Made by a program: the position numbers and the translations under genes. From contig JAJEKV010000330.1 of NCBI GenBank assembly GCA_021234155.1, positions 124,001 through 188,000 on the forward strand: a DNA stretch of 64,000 nucleotides, in the 5' to 3' direction. Source of the DNA: Isoetes taiwanensis (Eukaryota > Streptophyta > Lycopodiopsida > Isoetales > Isoetaceae). Position 1 is the stretch's first letter. Each line of letters starts with the position of its first letter. Shown piece by piece: positions 47,833 to 58,850 of the stretch. Under the pieces are notes generated by a model. It was not told the origin of the DNA and made no database searches. It saw only the letters and a program-made list of their open reading frames with translations.

Positions 47833-47943
47833 AAAAAATAAGACCACGTCTTATTTTTAGTCATATTCTAAATCCCAGGAATAAAATAAGACTCAATTTA
47901 CAAATCCAAACGCATTTCAACCTAAATAAGACATGTCTTATTT
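47833..47943. repeat. Pair of AAATAAGAC palindromes
   Basis: Near-palindrome AAAAATAAGAC-CAC-GTCTTATTTTT at 47833-47858 and perfect 20-bp palindrome AAATAAGACATGTCTTATTT at 47924-47943, with one more AAAATAAGAC at 47883. A MITE core or overlapping inverted-repeat ends are possible. Confidence 0.6.
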
Positions 47944-48172
47944 TTATAGTGTAAAAGTGATTTTTTTTTTAGGACAATAGGTGGCCAAACATCATTTGAT
48001 AAAATATGTGACTTTTGTAAATCGACTACCGTGGAAAAGGGGCCTAAAAGCGTGGAAAAGCCTAAATCGAAGCAAGAATAAAAAAGGGAGCTATGTGGAC
48101 CATCTAATTGTGCGTCAAATTTGTGCGTCGGATGTAGGAGTGGTTCAAGACACACCCTATAACATTATAATA

Positions 48173-51049
48173 CTAGTAATATATAGTGCCCGGCGTTCGG
48201 GCAAATGTCGAACATGTCAATGATAAAGCAAAAAAGAGCATAAGTAGGTGGTATTTTTATTTACTATGATAGCGAAAAACCTAAATAGTGATATAGGAAG
48301 CAAGTCGTGTAGTTAGTGTTGTTGGACTAAGTTGGATAACATGTAATTAAAGTTTTGTGGATTCTACGTTAGATTGTTGTTGAGAACTATGTGCATGATC
48401 CCCAAATGTCTAAGTTTACATTTTAGCATATGGTGCGTGTTAGCACTATCCAATGCCATTTTATATTTTACGTATCTTCTTTCCCCTTGGGTGAAGAAGT
48501 TTAATGACCCAGATAAGATGATTGAGAAAAAGTTATTGATGTGGTGTAGCAATCATTTGATAACTTCTTAGATTGGAAAGCATTCACAGTCTCTTTCTTA
48601 TTATTCCATGTGATCGTCTATTTTTTATTCCATTGAATCTAGTTGGAATAAGTAGTGAACCATAATAATGAATTGTGGCTTTTTCGACTCTTATGGCAAA
48701 ACCATTTAGTTTGGAAATTGAATCAACTATGCTTTTCTAAACAATCTCACATGGTCTATTGCTATTGTAAGGATGGTGATCATACACTTGTCACTTCTTT
48801 TAAGATGTTTTCATGTTTCAGGATTGTGATCACACACATTATTACTTTATTTATTTTCATAATTGTGATCATATACATATTATCACTTTGTTGACCATCA
48901 TGGAGAAAATGGTCCAGCAACATCATGAGTAGTTCCGAATCTAGCGACAAAGGTGCAACTAGGCTTTTACACTAAGGCGTTTTACACAACTTATACGCTT
49001 CTAGCAACAAAGACAGGAACTACAATCCTTCTTATCGTTTTTTTATTATCAAAGGTCAACATTTAGGCCAGACCCCATGATGATCTGCTAGTATAAAAAT
49101 AAGAGTGTCACCTTCTTGAAAATCCATGCACTAAACACCTTCTTGAAGATCCAGGCATTAAACTTTGCTTAACAATAAATGACAGCATGTAAGAACCTAA
49201 CTGAGCTAGGAAGCAAAGAAAGCATAAACCGCAACCAATGTCATACGGTTACGGCGAGAAATGGCTATAATTGCAAAAGAAAGATCATAACATTGGGAAG
49301 CCTAAACAATCAACTGACGCATGCCGAAGCTGCATGCCTTTGTTCAATAGATTCATTGGTAAATGGTTCATAAAGTTACAATTTAAAATGGTAGCAACTG
49401 ACATAGGTAATATACTTGAAATTTGAAAATGATAAAATCACGTACACGCTGATTGGCTGCACAACATGTATAGCTATAGTACATGATAATTTACAAAGCC
49501 TAGAATCATGTCAAAAGATTGTATATGATGTCTAAATATTTCCATACCTTCTGCTTGTGAACACTTCCAAATTTCATAAAAACAATACATAATTTCTATC
49601 ATCCAACAATTCAAAATAAGTTAATCCTAGTTGAGATATTAAGAAGAATGCATAACCTTCTTAAAAGTCATAATGCAGCATTCTGACACACTACGTTGTT
49701 GTAAAGAAAGAATACGTTTGGTTATAAATATTTTCAAACTAGAAACAAATCTGCCAAGGACTGGCAAACAGAAGATTGTTAGATACATCTTGGTCGATAA
49801 TGCAGGAGAAAATACAATTTTGCAAATGAGCTAACTGACCTTCATCTATATCCATAGCCACTTGTAGCCATTTTGAAATGCAGAAATTGTCCAGTATAGC
49901 TGAGTCCTTTTCACCTAAAGAATTGCCCAATGGATCTGCAAACATAGTGTATAACCCTATTTTCAGAGGCAGAAAGCATGGCCAGGTCTCCAATAACCGA
50001 CTCACCAAGTACTCCTTTGCTGGACCCATCTAGATTTACCTTGCCCATTCACGTTTTGTAAATCTGGGCTGCAAGCCCTAGGATGATCTTGCTCTCCATA
50101 CTATATAATACATATCAAATGTTCGACTTTTGCATCAAATGATTTACATTAGACAGTGCTAAAAAACTTGATCTTTCCATGCTTCCACATTTTATGTGCA
50201 TGTTTTAGCTGTGTATATGCAAATCTGCATAAATGGAGCCTTTGCGGATGCTTGATATCAATAGGGTATTCACATTTCCTACATCAAGCAATAACTCCAA
50301 GCTAAAGTTTTCTTATAACAAAAGAAGAAGAAACAGGGCAAAGCTTTAAAATCGCATACCTTGTAACAATCTATCATGTGGGCTTCATATGCTCTGCTTC
50401 AATCCCTATTTCCCAAAGAAGGTTGGGCACAAAAACCCTTTGCACAAAACCCAAATTATTTAGATAAGGCCTGGCTTTAAGAAAAAATCCGAAATGAAGC
50501 CTTCAGAATAAACTCGAGACTTGAGATATGTTGCCTTCAAAATTGCAGCATGTGAATGGCTGCCAGTCCTTGCACTTGCTCTGCCAAGCAAACCCAATCA
50601 TATTCATGATTTTAGGATTTAGTACGATTTTAGAATTTAGAGAAACTCAAAAGCATACATTTTACCTCTTCTTGCCACAACTCTCTGGAGACTTCAAAAA
50701 ATTAGACTCGACCCTGCATAAATTACCACCAAAACTTATTACAATTCCTATGCTCAAGTTTTAAATTCTGATATCCAAGCTTCCTAATTGGCGTTTCCTT
50801 TACTTTGTCCAAAGAAAAACTTGATAAACATCACAATTTGCAACACCAAAGAATGGGCACATGGGGAGGTCTACGGGAAGCGAGCTGACAAACCGACGCC
50901 ATCGCCACTTACTTTGTGTTTTAGGGTAAAAAAAAAGGGTGAGTTTCGGATCCGGAGCCGTTTAACTTTTAACTAAAATTTGGGTCGTTGGATCTAGGGC
51001 TGGGTCCAACACTTACAATAAAAACTTTATAATATAGGATAGGATAGGA
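48173..51049 (-). mobile_element. Non-autonomous Helitron 1
   Basis: Read on the minus strand, the 5' end is a TCCTATCC-type sequence at 51049-51039 preceded by A. The element continues with TTATAAAGTTTTTATTGTAAGTG. The 3' end at 48173 is CTAG followed by T, preceded by a hairpin at 48203-48187 (TGCCCGAACGCCGGGCA, stem TGCCCG/CGGGCA) 11 bp from the end. TC start, hairpin and CTRR 3' end inserted between A and T are the Helitron hallmarks. No RepHel coding seen in 2.9 kb. The interior holds an open minus-strand frame at 50029-49739 that could be captured sequence. Confidence 0.7.
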
Positions 51050-51539
51050 TCATGATTTCAGAAAAAAAAAAAAAGATTTGAGGGACCAAAACAAATTGAG
51101 AGAAAAATCTCAATGTACTAGTAGCAATTGCCCGGCGTTGTTTGGGCATAAGTTAAACGTGTTAATGATGAACCTTAGATATAACAAATAAGCCAGCATA
51201 GAAAAAAGAGGAGAGTAGGCCTTTACTCCATGTTTTGTTGATGTCGCGCAAATAGAATAGTAGGCCCTTCATTACGTGGTTGTGTTGTTGTGCAAATCTT
51301 ACATTTAGTATGGCTTATTACTCTAATGTGCATTTTATGTTATAGTGTGTTAGGGTTAAATGTTATTATGTTGCCCTAATGTAAGTTATTTATTACGACT
51401 TGTTAAGTTGAATGTTGGCATATTGTAAGCAACAAATCTCAAAGCAATTTGTTTACCTAGTGTTCTTTGAATTGTTTATAGTATTCAAAGGTACACATAA
51501 AAGCTCATCATGTATGTGTTTTACTAATGATGGTTTTTT

Positions 51540-51880
51540 ATTATAGGTGTTTTACTAATGATGGTTTTGATGGTACTTGTGACTTGCTTATGTGTTGTGG
51601 CGCATTGCCCCGCTATAAGGAATTTGACCATATTGGATTTTTGATGTTGTAGTTGTGACTTGCTTAGGTGTTGTGGAGCATTATAGATTTTTGATGTTGT
51701 AGTTGTTGTGACTTGCTTGTGTTGGATTTTTGATGTTGTAGTTGGGACTTGCTTAGGTGTTGTGGAGCATTATAGATTTTTGATGTTTTAGTTGTTGTGA
51801 CTTGCTTGTGTGTTGCTGCAACTATAAGGAATTTGAGTGTAGTTGATTTTTGATGTTGTAGTTGTAACTTGCTAATGTCT
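51540..51880. repeat. Imperfect tandem repeats GATTTTTGATGTTGTAGTTGTGACTTGCTTAG
   Basis: Five or six units of GATTTTTGATGTTGTAGTTG and GTGACTTGCTT, with TGTTGTGGAGCATTATA between, length about 60-100 bp each. Located within Helitron 2, where such internal repeats are common. Confidence 0.8.
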
Positions 51881-52491
51881 TGTGGAGGTTATGTGTTATG
51901 GAGCTTACAAATTGATCCATTTTTTGCTTGATTCTATGCATTCAAATACAATTTTGAATTTAATGATCAAAGTTCAATGCCTTTTCTGCTTTTTTGTTGT
52001 ATTTATGTAGTGATTTTCTCATTAGAATTCAATGCCTTTTTGCTTCTTCATTGACCCTATATGTTGCAATTTCGTAGTCATTTTAAGTTCACATGTTCAA
52101 GTGTTGTAGTTAGTATATTGAAAGTTTGCATCATCACCGCATTGTTTTATATAAACTCAAATTTCATCCAAACTGCTCATGTGGATCATCACCATGATGT
52201 TCGTAGGCCCAAACCTCAAGTTGCAATTTCACAAAAGGTTCAAGCACCAATATGCCAATCCAATCTTCTTTATCAAGTCTCTTTATGTTGACCAAAAGCA
52301 AAGGCTCAACATTTTATGTAGATGACTCTGACAGAGGAGCATGATAGATACAAAACATAATGAGGGGCAACTTAATATAATGAGGGGCAACTTGAGTAGA
52401 TACAAATGTACTCCGGAGAACACTGAAGTTACACATAACATCACAAAAATCAGGAGCATTATTGCTACCTCTGCATAGACCAACTTTTTCC

Positions 52492-52569
52492 CTAAGAGAC
52501 CTATGCACCTAAGATCTCCCCTCTTAGAGAGAATCTACTATACTAAAGGCTTTCATATTGTTATCAGAT
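52492..52569. repeat. Direct repeat, left copy, flanking LINE insertion
   Basis: About 78 bp starting CCTAAGAGACCTATGCAC and ending ATTGTTATCAGA, matched by 53201-53278 with about eight differences. Consistent with an unusually long target duplication or with insertion into a repeat. Confidence 0.7.
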
Positions 52570-53200
52570 CCAACTTTTTCCCACAAGACCGAGCTTTGAA
52601 TTTACGTATTATAGGGGTAGAGGAGACAGACACTGAGGGTCAGACAGATTTGGAGGTCGCTAAGCAGTTCTTCTGTGGGGTTATGCATGTCCCAGCTATT
52701 GGACTTGTGTCTGCAGCTAGGGTGGGGGCTGCGCGTCCTGATCGACCTCGACACCTTCTAATTCGCTTTCGGGATGTGTTGAGTCGTCTAAGTGTTCTTC
52801 AGCACAGAAATCATTTGAGGGGCTCTACTTTTTCATTACAGGAAGATCTTTCTCCCATACAGCTATGCAATCGCGGGAATGAGTTGTGCAAGGTTAGGGA
52901 AGCCCGTCAACACAAGAAATGGGCGGTATACCGAGGAGGAGCAGTAATTATCCTAGACCATTGGCCGTCTAACCCGTGGACAGGCTATGTCTAGGGTCTC
53001 TCAGCAGTACCATATCATCAGAACAAATAGCTTTCATTTAGTTTGGGCACTTGCCCTCAGCATGTATATATACTACTTTAGGCTTCTGCGATGGGGCTTT
53101 GTCCTCGAGCTCTTGTTGGGGGTTACACCCCTCTTTCATGTACTGGTCCCATAACCCGATTGGGTTTCCGTGGACGTTAAAAAATCTTCTTCTTCTTCTT
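52503..53200 (+). pseudogene. L1-type LINE insertion with ORF1 only (copy 2)
   Basis: Open frame from 52503, with a natural-looking core from about 52590: ALNLRIIGVEETDTEG, ARVGAARPDRPRHLLIRF, LSVLQHRNHLRGSTFSL, QEDLSPIQLCNRGNELC and HKKWAVYRGGAVIILD, stop at 52994. This order (V-E-E.., VG..P..PR.L.IRF, R..L.G, DLSP.Q, W..Y.GG..II) is the RRM and C-terminal region of L1 ORF1. About 200 bp of 3' UTR follow and end with CGTTAAAAAATCTTCTTCTTCTTC, a simple-repeat tail. No endonuclease or reverse transcriptase lies downstream. The N-terminal half of ORF1 is missing (5' truncation), and the true ORF1 part starts inside the insertion at about 52570, so the upstream in-frame codons come from target sequence. 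Confidence 0.7.
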
Positions 53201-53278
53201 CCTAAGAGACCTATGCAACTAAGATCTCCCCTCTTAGAGAGGATCTGGTGTACTAATAGCTTTCATATTGTTATCAGA
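53201..53278. repeat. Direct repeat, right copy, flanking LINE insertion
   Basis: CCTAAGAGACCTATGCAACT through GTTATCAGA, matching 52492-52569. Immediately follows the (TTC)n tail of the LINE insertion. Confidence 0.7.
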
Positions 53279-54879
53279 CGCATGACATATGATGGTTTCC
53301 ACAAATGTTAGTGTGAAGCATAATTTCACCTTCACATATAGATCAAATGAGTTGCATGTACACAAACGGCTATGAAGCTAAGACTATGAAACAACTATGT
53401 ATCGGGTAGACCTACTGAAGTGTAGCGTGATACCAATTCCAGTTTAGCATGATAACAATTTCAGTGTTGCTTGAGTTAAACATTGAGCAACAATGCTTAG
53501 CTTACTTCTAAATAACACAACAAAATTGATGCCATTGTGGATCTTTATAGAGTGATGCCTACCTCACAAATAAACACTTCCAATCCTTCTATGAAATCAC
53601 AAGATCGTTTACAAACATTATTTATAATGTAAATTCCACACAACCTCAAGACTACAAAGAAGGAGAATAATGGTTTTAGCATTATTATCTCCTCAACATG
53701 TCCTGTTCTAGAGAATATATAGCATATATGAGGGTCTTGAACAAAGATTTACTTGTGAACAAACATATACGAATAAACACATTTGAACATACCGGACCTT
53801 ATGTCTGCATGAAGCTATGAATTTGATTAAAATTCTCACCTTACAACTTTATTATGCATAAAGAGGTAGGGATGGTACTCAATGCAACAGGAACAATATT
53901 TTAGTAACCAGGCGTCTGAGTAGCGGATGTGCTCTTTTTTTTTTGCTTGTGAATAACACATGCACAATAAATACATGCCCCTGCTGAGAATTCATCTCAA
54001 ATTAAAACAACGATTGAAATTAGCCTAGAACCATACCTTAGAGGGATCTACTCACGGAAGATCCCCACAAAAGCCATGGCCATAGGATCTAAAGCAAGTT
54101 ACGTGTAGATATTTTGCTCTAGCAAAAATCTGAAAATCTGATTCACTTAGAATAATGGTATGTTTGTTAGCTTTTCGCTCCCAAAATTTAAAAATTTCTC
54201 GGGCTTCCTTAAAGCCTTTGTCACCCCAAGATCTAGTAACAATATACTCTTTGATATCTTAGGAGAACAAAGATTTAACAGGATAGCAACAAACCGGATG
54301 GTGGCACCTCCTTAAAGAAATAAAATTTCATAATCATCGGGATCTTATATGCCCGATAAAATCCTTACTCCATGACTCATTTCCATAACGCTCATGCCGC
54401 TTCCTCTCTAGTTGAGAGCTCCTCTTGATTCTGTGGAAAACCTAAGTCAAAACCTTGTTAATTGAAGAGGCCTGAGAAGAGCTCTTACGATTTTAGAATC
54501 GGGGATGCATGTCTTCCTTTGCTCGAATAACAATGAGAACAACATGTCTTCTGCTTGACGTAACAACTCTAGCACACCGGTGATGGAACAAAACTAACGT
54601 TTATAAACAGAGAGAAAAAGAATTTCAGAGAAAAAAAAGGGCTTCGTTTACACCATCGAAAAAAGATCACATTTAAAGATAGATAGATAGCATTTTTAAA
54701 GAAAAAGGACCGGGGCTTTGTTTGAACCCTTCGATCTGGTCAGGTGATTTGTGGCCGTCGGATCTAAGGCTGATCCCTTTTATCAGTTGAATCCCCATCG
54801 TCGAATTAAGCCAATCAAATTCTGGCCGCCAGATTTAGGGCGTGGTCCATTACTTGCACTAAAACATTATACGTATACG
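53279..54879. other. Interior of Helitron 2, no recognised gene
   Basis: AT-rich with a poly-T run (53935-53944) and a short (GATA)4 block at 54680. No open frame with family features. Confidence 0.45.
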
Positions 54880-54903
54880 AGGAATTGAGAAGACTGATGT
54901 TTA

Positions 54904-55205
54904 TCACCCAATCAACATGATGCCAAACAACAAGACCAATATTGAAGCTAAGAAATGTGGCGATGGTGTATTGGAGCTGCTTTTATCGGCTGGATACGTA
55001 CCGGCAGGCGATACAACCGCAGAAGAGGAGGAAGATGGGGAATTTGTAGTATTAAGGTAATGGATAAAATCTCTAGAGTCGGTAACTGCTACAACCACAT
55101 TGAAACTGTGGGCTGTCTCGGTAGCAGTTAGATTGGCCACTCTAACATTGGTAGTGTATGCCTCACCGACTGCTATGTAGCCCAGAGAATCAGATGCATA
55201 GATCT
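54904..55205 (-). CDS. C-terminal part of a GPI-anchored cell-surface protein
   Basis: Open minus-strand frame, read from 55205: VFSEIYASDSLGYIAVGEAY, TTNVRVANLTATETAHSFNV, VVAVTDSRDFIHYL, then a Ser/Pro/Thr-rich linker (NTTNSPSSSSSAVVSPAG, SSSNTPSPHF) and a terminal hydrophobic run LASILVLLFGIMLIG before the stop at 54904. The pattern (ectodomain, Ser/Pro linker, hydrophobic end without cytoplasmic tail) is that of a GPI-anchor signal. Several N-glycosylation sites occur (NLT, NTT). A 3' splice-like CTGAG precedes the first clear residue, so upstream exons may exist, but I could not find a start. The ectodomain family is not recognised. Its neighbour on the other side is a divergently transcribed gene for another GPI-type protein, and a Helitron begins 24 bp past its stop. 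Confidence 0.5.
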
Positions 55206-55558
55206 CAGAAAATACGAAAAAAACGGGACCCTAAAATTACAGGGCTAAATAGCAACTTTTTTCAAATCGAAAAACAGAGTCGAGATTGGGTCGATTCAAT
55301 CCGTCGGCCCCTGCCTCCGTCCCCTGCTTCCGTCCGCCCCCTGCTGTCCCCTTCTAACCGGCGCCGCCAATATTTCCGGCGGATAAATGCCGGAAAAGCA
55401 AAAAAAAAAAAATTCAGGGTCCCCTTTTTTTCGGTTTATTACAAAATAAGAAGCTTGACGATGTCGATATTCCTCAGGTCCCAGCTTGTTACACCACGTA
55501 GATGTGACGGCAAGCCGCGGTAGGCATGTCGCACGATCAGCCAGGCGGCCAACGGAAT

Positions 55559-55566
55559 ATTTAAAG
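55559..55566 (+). promoter_or_regulatory. TATA-like box of the AGP/extensin-like gene
   Basis: TATTTAAA lies about 110 bp upstream of the ATG at 55675, a normal plant spacing for a short leader. Confidence 0.55.
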
Positions 55567-55674
55567 GAGTTGGGCGCAGAAGCATGAGCAAAGATAGTTG
55601 AGCGAGGAAGAAGAAGAAGAAGGGCAAGGCAGGAGCATCGCTGATAGGCAGGGTGTGTGTGTGTGGGATAACCA

Positions 55675-56202
55675 ATGGCAGCCGTCAATCGTCATGCAAT
55701 GGCTGCGCTATGTCTCTTCTTCACAATACAGGGAGTATGGAGTGTGGAGTTTAATGTGTTGAGAGCAGCCAAGGAAGGCTTGTCTAATGCCTACGCCTCT
55801 GTTTTTGATGGGCAGCACCATGCACCACCACCACCCATCTCCTTATCTCCTCCATCTCCACCTCCTTATGAATCTCCTTATGCATCTCCATCTCCAGCTC
55901 ATCCTTCTGAATCTCCTTCTCCTTCTTCCATACCACCGTCTCCTTATGATTTTCCTCCTTCTTCCACGCCACCACCACCAAGCTCCCCGCCTCCTCTGTC
56001 TCCTGTCCCCGGCCTGCCCCCTCCTCCTCCTCCTCAACTATCTCCCCCTCCCCCGTTTACTGCCCAGCCACCATCCATTCCCCCTTCTACTTCTCGCCCC
56101 CCTGCTATCGCCCCTTCCCCGTCCAAGAGCAGCTCCATGCTACTTTTGCCACCATTCCCTCCAGCCTTGCTCCTGCTCTCCATCATGTTCTTGGGATTAT
56201 AA
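55675..56202 (+). CDS. Proline-rich arabinogalactan/extensin-like GPI-anchored protein
   Basis: Intact 175-codon frame, the cleanest gene in the window. Residues 1-25 form a signal peptide with the hydrophobic core AALCLFFTIQGVWS. Residues ~26-47 are an N-terminal non-repetitive segment. Residues ~48-150 are rich in Pro, Ser and Ala, with PPPP, SPPSPPP, SPSP, PSPS and PPPPPP tracts typical of hydroxyproline-O-glycosylated arabinogalactan or extensin proteins. The end, SKSSSMLLLPPFPP then ALLLLSIMFLGL, is a hydrophobic tail after small residues, fitting a GPI-anchor signal. The ATG at 55675 is the first one in frame and gives the signal peptide. A TATA-like TATTTAAA is upstream. Expected location is the outer plasma membrane or wall. 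Whether it is a classical AGP or an extensin chimera cannot be settled: SP-type AGP repeats and SPPP blocks are mixed. Confidence 0.8.
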   Translation: MAAVNRHAMAALCLFFTIQGVWSVEFNVLRAAKEGLSNAYASVFDGQHHAPPPPISLSPPSPPPYESPYASPSPAHPSESPSPSSIPPSPYDFPPSSTPPPPSSPPPLSPVPGLPPPPPPQLSPPPPFTAQPPSIPPSTSRPPAIAPSPSKSSSMLLLPPFPPALLLLSIMFLGL

Positions 56203-56960
56203 TCTATATCAGCTCTTCCTTAAAAATAATTTTTATATGCCTTGCCATCTACTATCTACTTGGAGGACAGTTTCATATCCGATTGCAGTATGAATTCGAT
56301 TTTGAAGGAAAGTTCTGTCATCATTAGCTGGGGTTTGCTTGTGGTTAATATAACACACACGCACCGTCAAGAAGAAGAAAAAAAAACTAGTAAAAAAAGC
56401 AAGTTTGATTATTTTTACAGAAATTACATGTTTTCACAATGTTCTTTTGCCTCTGTAATTTGTATATGAAATTCCCTATATAAATGTATCAAAAGGAGCG
56501 CTAATTTCTAGTTATAAAATAAAAAATGTAGTTTCCTTCTTCCGAATGCTCGGCTTGTAGTTCTCTAGTACTATGCAACAATACTTTGCACTATAATCAC
56601 TATAATTTGATGTGTTTGAAAAGCAACAGCATTCTTATTACCTGGATATTGCATCTAAAAAGACAACTTAAGTGCAATTTCAAACTAGCATTGGTGGAAA
56701 TGATTGCAGGCGCCATGTTGCAATGCCAAAAGAGCCTCATTTGCTTTTGCCAAATAACCATATGAGATGGTCATTCAACATTGCAATAGGATCAAGTCCA
56801 ATGAGGACTATAAGATTTGTCTTGCACCCAATAGGTCATTCTCCCTTATACCTGCAAAAGGGTATATGCTTTATTGTCCCTTAGAGAGCATTTAAAATAA
56901 TAATAATAATAATAATCTATCCCTTGTTTATCCACAGTCTCCGTGTTTTAAGCATTTACT
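56203..56960. other. 3' flank of the AGP-like gene; no further gene
   Basis: AT-rich, including an (AAT)n microsatellite at 56896-56916. A short plus-strand frame at 56672-56884 is protein-like but I cannot assign it; it might be extracellular sequence of the adjacent receptor-kinase relic. Confidence 0.45.
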
Positions 56961-56961
56961 T

Positions 56962-57123
56962 GTGAGAGACGACACTCGAAGAAGCTTTTCAAGACTAGCC
57001 AGTAATTTTAATGAGAAGCTTGGAGGCATTTAGAACAAATTATTACCAAATGAAAATTGGTGTGCAGTGAAGACCTTCAATGCATTAACTCAGAAAACCA
57101 AAGAATTTTCTCCTGAGGTATCT
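56962..57123 (+). pseudogene. Receptor-like kinase N-lobe fragment
   Basis: One frame reads ASNFNEKLGGI, stop, NKLLPNENWCAVKTFNALT and QKTKEFSPEV. This matches the N-lobe of plant receptor-like kinases: TNNFSEKLGxGGFG..Y.G.LPNG..VAVK....GQ..KEF..EV. The glycine loop end (GGFGxVYKG) is deleted or replaced by a stop, and the invariant lysine is present in AVK. A GTATCT splice-donor-like sequence follows the last glutamate. It sits ~100 bp from an inverted kinase fragment (next entry), as if a single kinase gene had been broken and part inverted. Confidence 0.6.
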
Positions 57124-57224
57124 ATTTTAAGCAAATCTAATCTCTTTAATTTGATGCAATTGCTTTGTTTTGCTTAAAATGAAATATGCATTCAATGGAC
57201 ATCTCATAACAAATCCATGCCAAA

Positions 57225-57490
57225 TCTACCTAGCAAAGTACTAAACTCACGCAAGAAAATAAATGTGGTACTTCTAGAACATGGAACCAACCTGAACCAA
57301 CGTAGCCAGGGGAATAAGAGAGACAAGAACTGTTGCTTTCCACTGGCCAACAACAGACTTAACAAGATTAAAATCTGCAATAGAAGCTTCGAATTCCAAT
57401 CCAAGAGTATATTGTTACATTTCACATCCCAATAAATGAGTCTAGCATTGAAATCATGGTGTAGGCAGCAGACCATATAAGTCAATGTGA
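57225..57490 (-). pseudogene. Receptor-like kinase catalytic-loop fragment, opposite strand
   Basis: Minus strand from 57485: CLHHDFNARLIYWDVKCNN and ILLDWN correspond to YLHHxxxPRIIHRDVKSSNILLDxx. The catalytic HRD is replaced by YWD. A one-base shift later a frame reads FEASIADFNLVK (DFG as DFN), and another small shift gives a GYVGS-like GY.APE block. It is a receptor-kinase (LRR or lectin type) catalytic segment with destroyed key residues and frameshifts. It lies in opposite orientation to the N-lobe piece at 56962-57123. Confidence 0.6.
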
Positions 57491-58850
57491 AGAATAATAA
57501 ATGTGAAGATATAAATCATTCTCTTTACGGGTGCACGGGCCTTCTATTTTTTACAATCTTCACAACTACATGAGACAAAGTCATGTATATGTGTGTTAAC
57601 TACATTCTCTACATGTACCATACCTAGTTTTTCTCAGAAAAAACTTCCAGATGTCTCCTATTTCATGGCTCATCTCTGTCCATCATCGCCTATCTCCATA
57701 AATAATAGAAAGAGCTATATGTAGCATCCTTTAGAAGGATCCAACTCGATAACATACTCTGCAGAAATCTAACTGCAATATTCATATTGGGCTATTGTTT
57801 TCTTGAAGTTTGAAGTTAGAATGCGATAACAATATGAAGTCACTGCATGGCTACACCAACTCTAGTAGATTGCAGATTTTTAATCTTTTGTGTCCATGCA
57901 TATTGATAGCAAGAAGCCATTTTATCAGGCTATGTTGGCAACCAAAGATCAATGCACAATTCTCTCTACTCCCTTGTTGCAAAACATTCTCTGCGCCGAA
58001 GAGTAGACATATCAAGTTGTGTTGCGAGGAATTATAATATAAGAGAATTCCCATGTATAGAAAATTGTGTCAAAGCTAGCTTATAAACATCGCACTTGTT
58101 CTTGGCACCACTACTACAAACCCCTTAATCCACTGGCCTAGCAAATTTTGGCTACTGCATTGTTCCAGTACACCTAACAATCTACTTAATTTAGCTGAAC
58201 TTTAAAACAATTTCTTTGTCACAAGTCTACATCTAGATAATAGATTAACATGTTCAGACAAAGGAAGCGCTACGATTTTACAGCATGGTGGCTTATTTAG
58301 TTTTGTCTTCGTAAAACTACACCATTAAATTGTATCTCAAGAAATGGAACATAAGGGAAATGAATCACTTATCTTAGGACGTTTCTTAACTAATTGAATT
58401 GCTGGAGAACTTACTTCTTGACCACTGATCCTGAATATGCTACAATTCAGTAGTAGTGACCTTGCAAAACATTAGGTTGAACTTCATGTTATAAGTGCCA
58501 AATAAATCTTGTCAGTTAAACTCAGATCCAACTAGTTGTTCCATTTTTTACAAGGCCCTTCTGCACAGATTAATGAAAGGATACACTTCTTAATCACTTT
58601 ATATCTGCTTATTATTCTATATCCAATTGCTTGTGGCCCAATTTTGGGAATAGAGTACACATCTCTAATTGGGAAATGAAGTTTGAAAAATACCCAAAGT
58701 GTGAGTAACTCTGCACCATTATTTAGCAAGATATTTGTTCAATAATATACCATAACATTATCTATGTTTTAGTGTTTTAATGATGTTTCAATTCCTAGAA
58801 GTTTTTGAAGTATGTAATACAGATCTGGAGCTTTTATATCAATAGTTCGC
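57491..58850. other. No recognised gene
   Basis: AT-rich intergenic-like DNA with short ORFs without family features. Confidence 0.45.

Larger units (their letters stand above)
51118..54880 (-). mobile_element. Non-autonomous Helitron 2
   Basis: Minus-strand 5' end near 54880 reads TCGTATACGTATAATG then TTTTAGTGCAAGTAATGGACC, homologous to Helitron 1 (TCCTATATTATAAAG then TTTTTATTGTAAGTG.TGGACC). The 3' end at 51118 is CTAG followed by T. It is preceded by TGCCC AAACAACGCC GGGCA as a hairpin, then ATTGCTA. The exact 5' nucleotide is uncertain by several bases. No RepHel domain. It carries tandem repeats at 51.5-51.9 kb and is interrupted by the ORF1-only LINE at 52.57-53.2 kb. The start lies 24 bp from the stop codon of the neighbouring GPI-protein gene. 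Confidence 0.65.
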
